Source: Ornithinimicrobium sp.
Lineage (GTDB): Bacteria; Actinomycetota; Actinomycetes; Actinomycetales; Dermatophilaceae
Reading direction: 5' to 3'
Length of the DNA: 6,162 nt
Assembly: GCA_030145965.1 (NCBI GenBank)
Contig: JASKZT010000395.1
Span: forward strand, 1-6,162
The notes below the pieces were generated by a model. That model had not been told where the DNA came from and ran no database searches. It worked only from the letters and a program-made list of their open reading frames with translations. Below, one piece after another: positions 5,572 through 6,162 of the stretch (its first letter is position 1; every line of letters starts with the position of its first letter). Both the position numbers and the translations under genes were made by a program.

Positions 5572-6162
5572 GCCCGGGCTGGCTGTCGCGTCGAGGGAGC
5601 CGAGGTCCTCGGCGTCGACGATGCGGTAGGCGTAGCCCTGCTCGGCGAGGAAGCGCTGGCGGTGCGCGGCGAACTCCGCGTCGACGGTGTCCCGCGCGAC
5701 CGTGGTGTAGAAGTGGGCCGTGCGGCCGTCGCCCTTGGGCCGCAGCACCCGCCCCAGCCGCTGCGCCTCCTCCTGGCGCGAGCCGAAGGTGCCCGAGACC
5801 TGGATCGCCACCGACGCCTCGGGGAGGTCGATCGAGAAGTTGGCGACCTTGCTCACCACGAGCAGGCGGATCTCGCCCTCGCGGAACTGCCGGAAGAGCT
5901 CCTGGCGCTGGGTCACCGTCGTCTCGCCGGTGATGAGCGGCGCGTCCAGCGCCTCCGCCAGCTGGCCCAGCTGGTCCAGGTACTGCCCGATGACCAGCGT
6001 GGGCTCGCCGCGGTGCCGCTCCACCAGCGCGCGCACGACGTCGTCCTTGGCCGGCGCGCACGCCGCGAAGCGGTAGCGCTCCTCCGGCTCGGCGACCGCG
6101 TAGGCCATCCGCATCGGCTCGGGCAGGGTCACCCGCACCTCGACGCAGTCGGCCGGGGCGAT
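5569..6162 (-). CDS. xpb: XPB/Rad25-type DNA repair helicase, C-terminal part (5' end outside window)
   Basis: This is the C-terminal 197 residues of an ATP-dependent 3'-5' superfamily 2 DNA helicase related to eukaryotic XPB and mycobacterial Rv0861c, thought to act in DNA repair. The frame is open to the window edge, starting IAPADCVEVRV, so the N-terminal and first RecA-like domains are missing. Visible here is the second RecA-like domain: TLVIGQYLDQL (motif IV region, residues 55-65), VVSKVANFSIDLPEA (motif V region) and GSRQEEAQRLGRVLRPK (motif VI, with the QRxGRxxR arginine finger). The tail DAEFAAHRQRFLAEQGYAYR is also typical of bacterial XPB as I recall it. The gene ends at TGA 5571-5569, 14 bases before the HAD gene. 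No promoter can be seen because the start lies outside. Confidence 0.95.
   Translation of the reverse strand: MAPADCVEVRVTLPEPMRMAYAVAEPEERYRFAACAPAKDDVVRALVERHRGEPTLVIGQYLDQLGQLAEALDAPLITGETTVTQRQELFRQFREGEIRLLVVSKVANFSIDLPEASVAIQVSGTFGSRQEEAQRLGRVLRPKGDGRTAHFYTTVARDTVDAEFAAHRQRFLAEQGYAYRIVDAEDLGSLDATASPG

Noticed and set aside
4850..6061. HAD protein extended upstream to 403 residues as a helicase-HAD fusion
   Set aside because: The extension is out of frame with the XPB reading frame and encodes Arg/Gly/Ala-rich shadow sequence. A normal HAD start exists at 5554.

Overview
The window reads as a chromosomal segment of a high-GC actinobacterium. It is strongly GC-rich with G/C-biased third codon positions. 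It carries an XPB-type repair helicase of the mycobacterial kind, a response regulator that closely resembles mycobacterial PhoP, and two exported peptidases with actinobacterial-style signal peptides. I cannot name the genus. All six convincing genes lie on the minus strand, so transcription runs from high to low coordinates. The long plus-strand reading frames are antisense shadows produced by the GC bias.

In the direction of transcription, the window opens (6162 to 5569) with the C-terminal helicase half of XPB, cut by the window edge. A HAD-family phosphatase (5554 to 4850) follows 14 bases later and is probably translationally coupled to it. A TetR-type repressor (4786 to 4178) comes next. 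Its promoter region has a -10-like hexamer placed for a leaderless transcript and a 15-bp palindrome over the -35 position. Then comes a secreted S15 Xaa-Pro dipeptidyl-peptidase-like enzyme (4055 to 2163), with a GC-rich hairpin in its leader and two hairpins after its stop. A secreted M14 zinc carboxypeptidase (1952 to 717) follows, with its own hairpin terminator. Last is an OmpR/PhoP-type response regulator (598 to beyond position 1), truncated by the window edge. It is preceded by three repeats spaced exactly 11 bp apart, the usual layout of an OmpR/PhoB-family binding site.

The two exported peptidases have complementary activities and could together digest extracellular, including proline-containing, peptides. 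Each appears to have its own promoter and terminator, so they are neighbours rather than a simple operon. The TetR protein may control itself and possibly the S15 gene. The response regulator probably belongs with a sensor kinase just outside the left edge. I found no mobile element, CRISPR array, tRNA, rRNA or phage gene, and no clear new multi-gene system. The most interesting signals are regulatory: the 11-bp repeat array, the operator-like palindrome and the leader hairpin.
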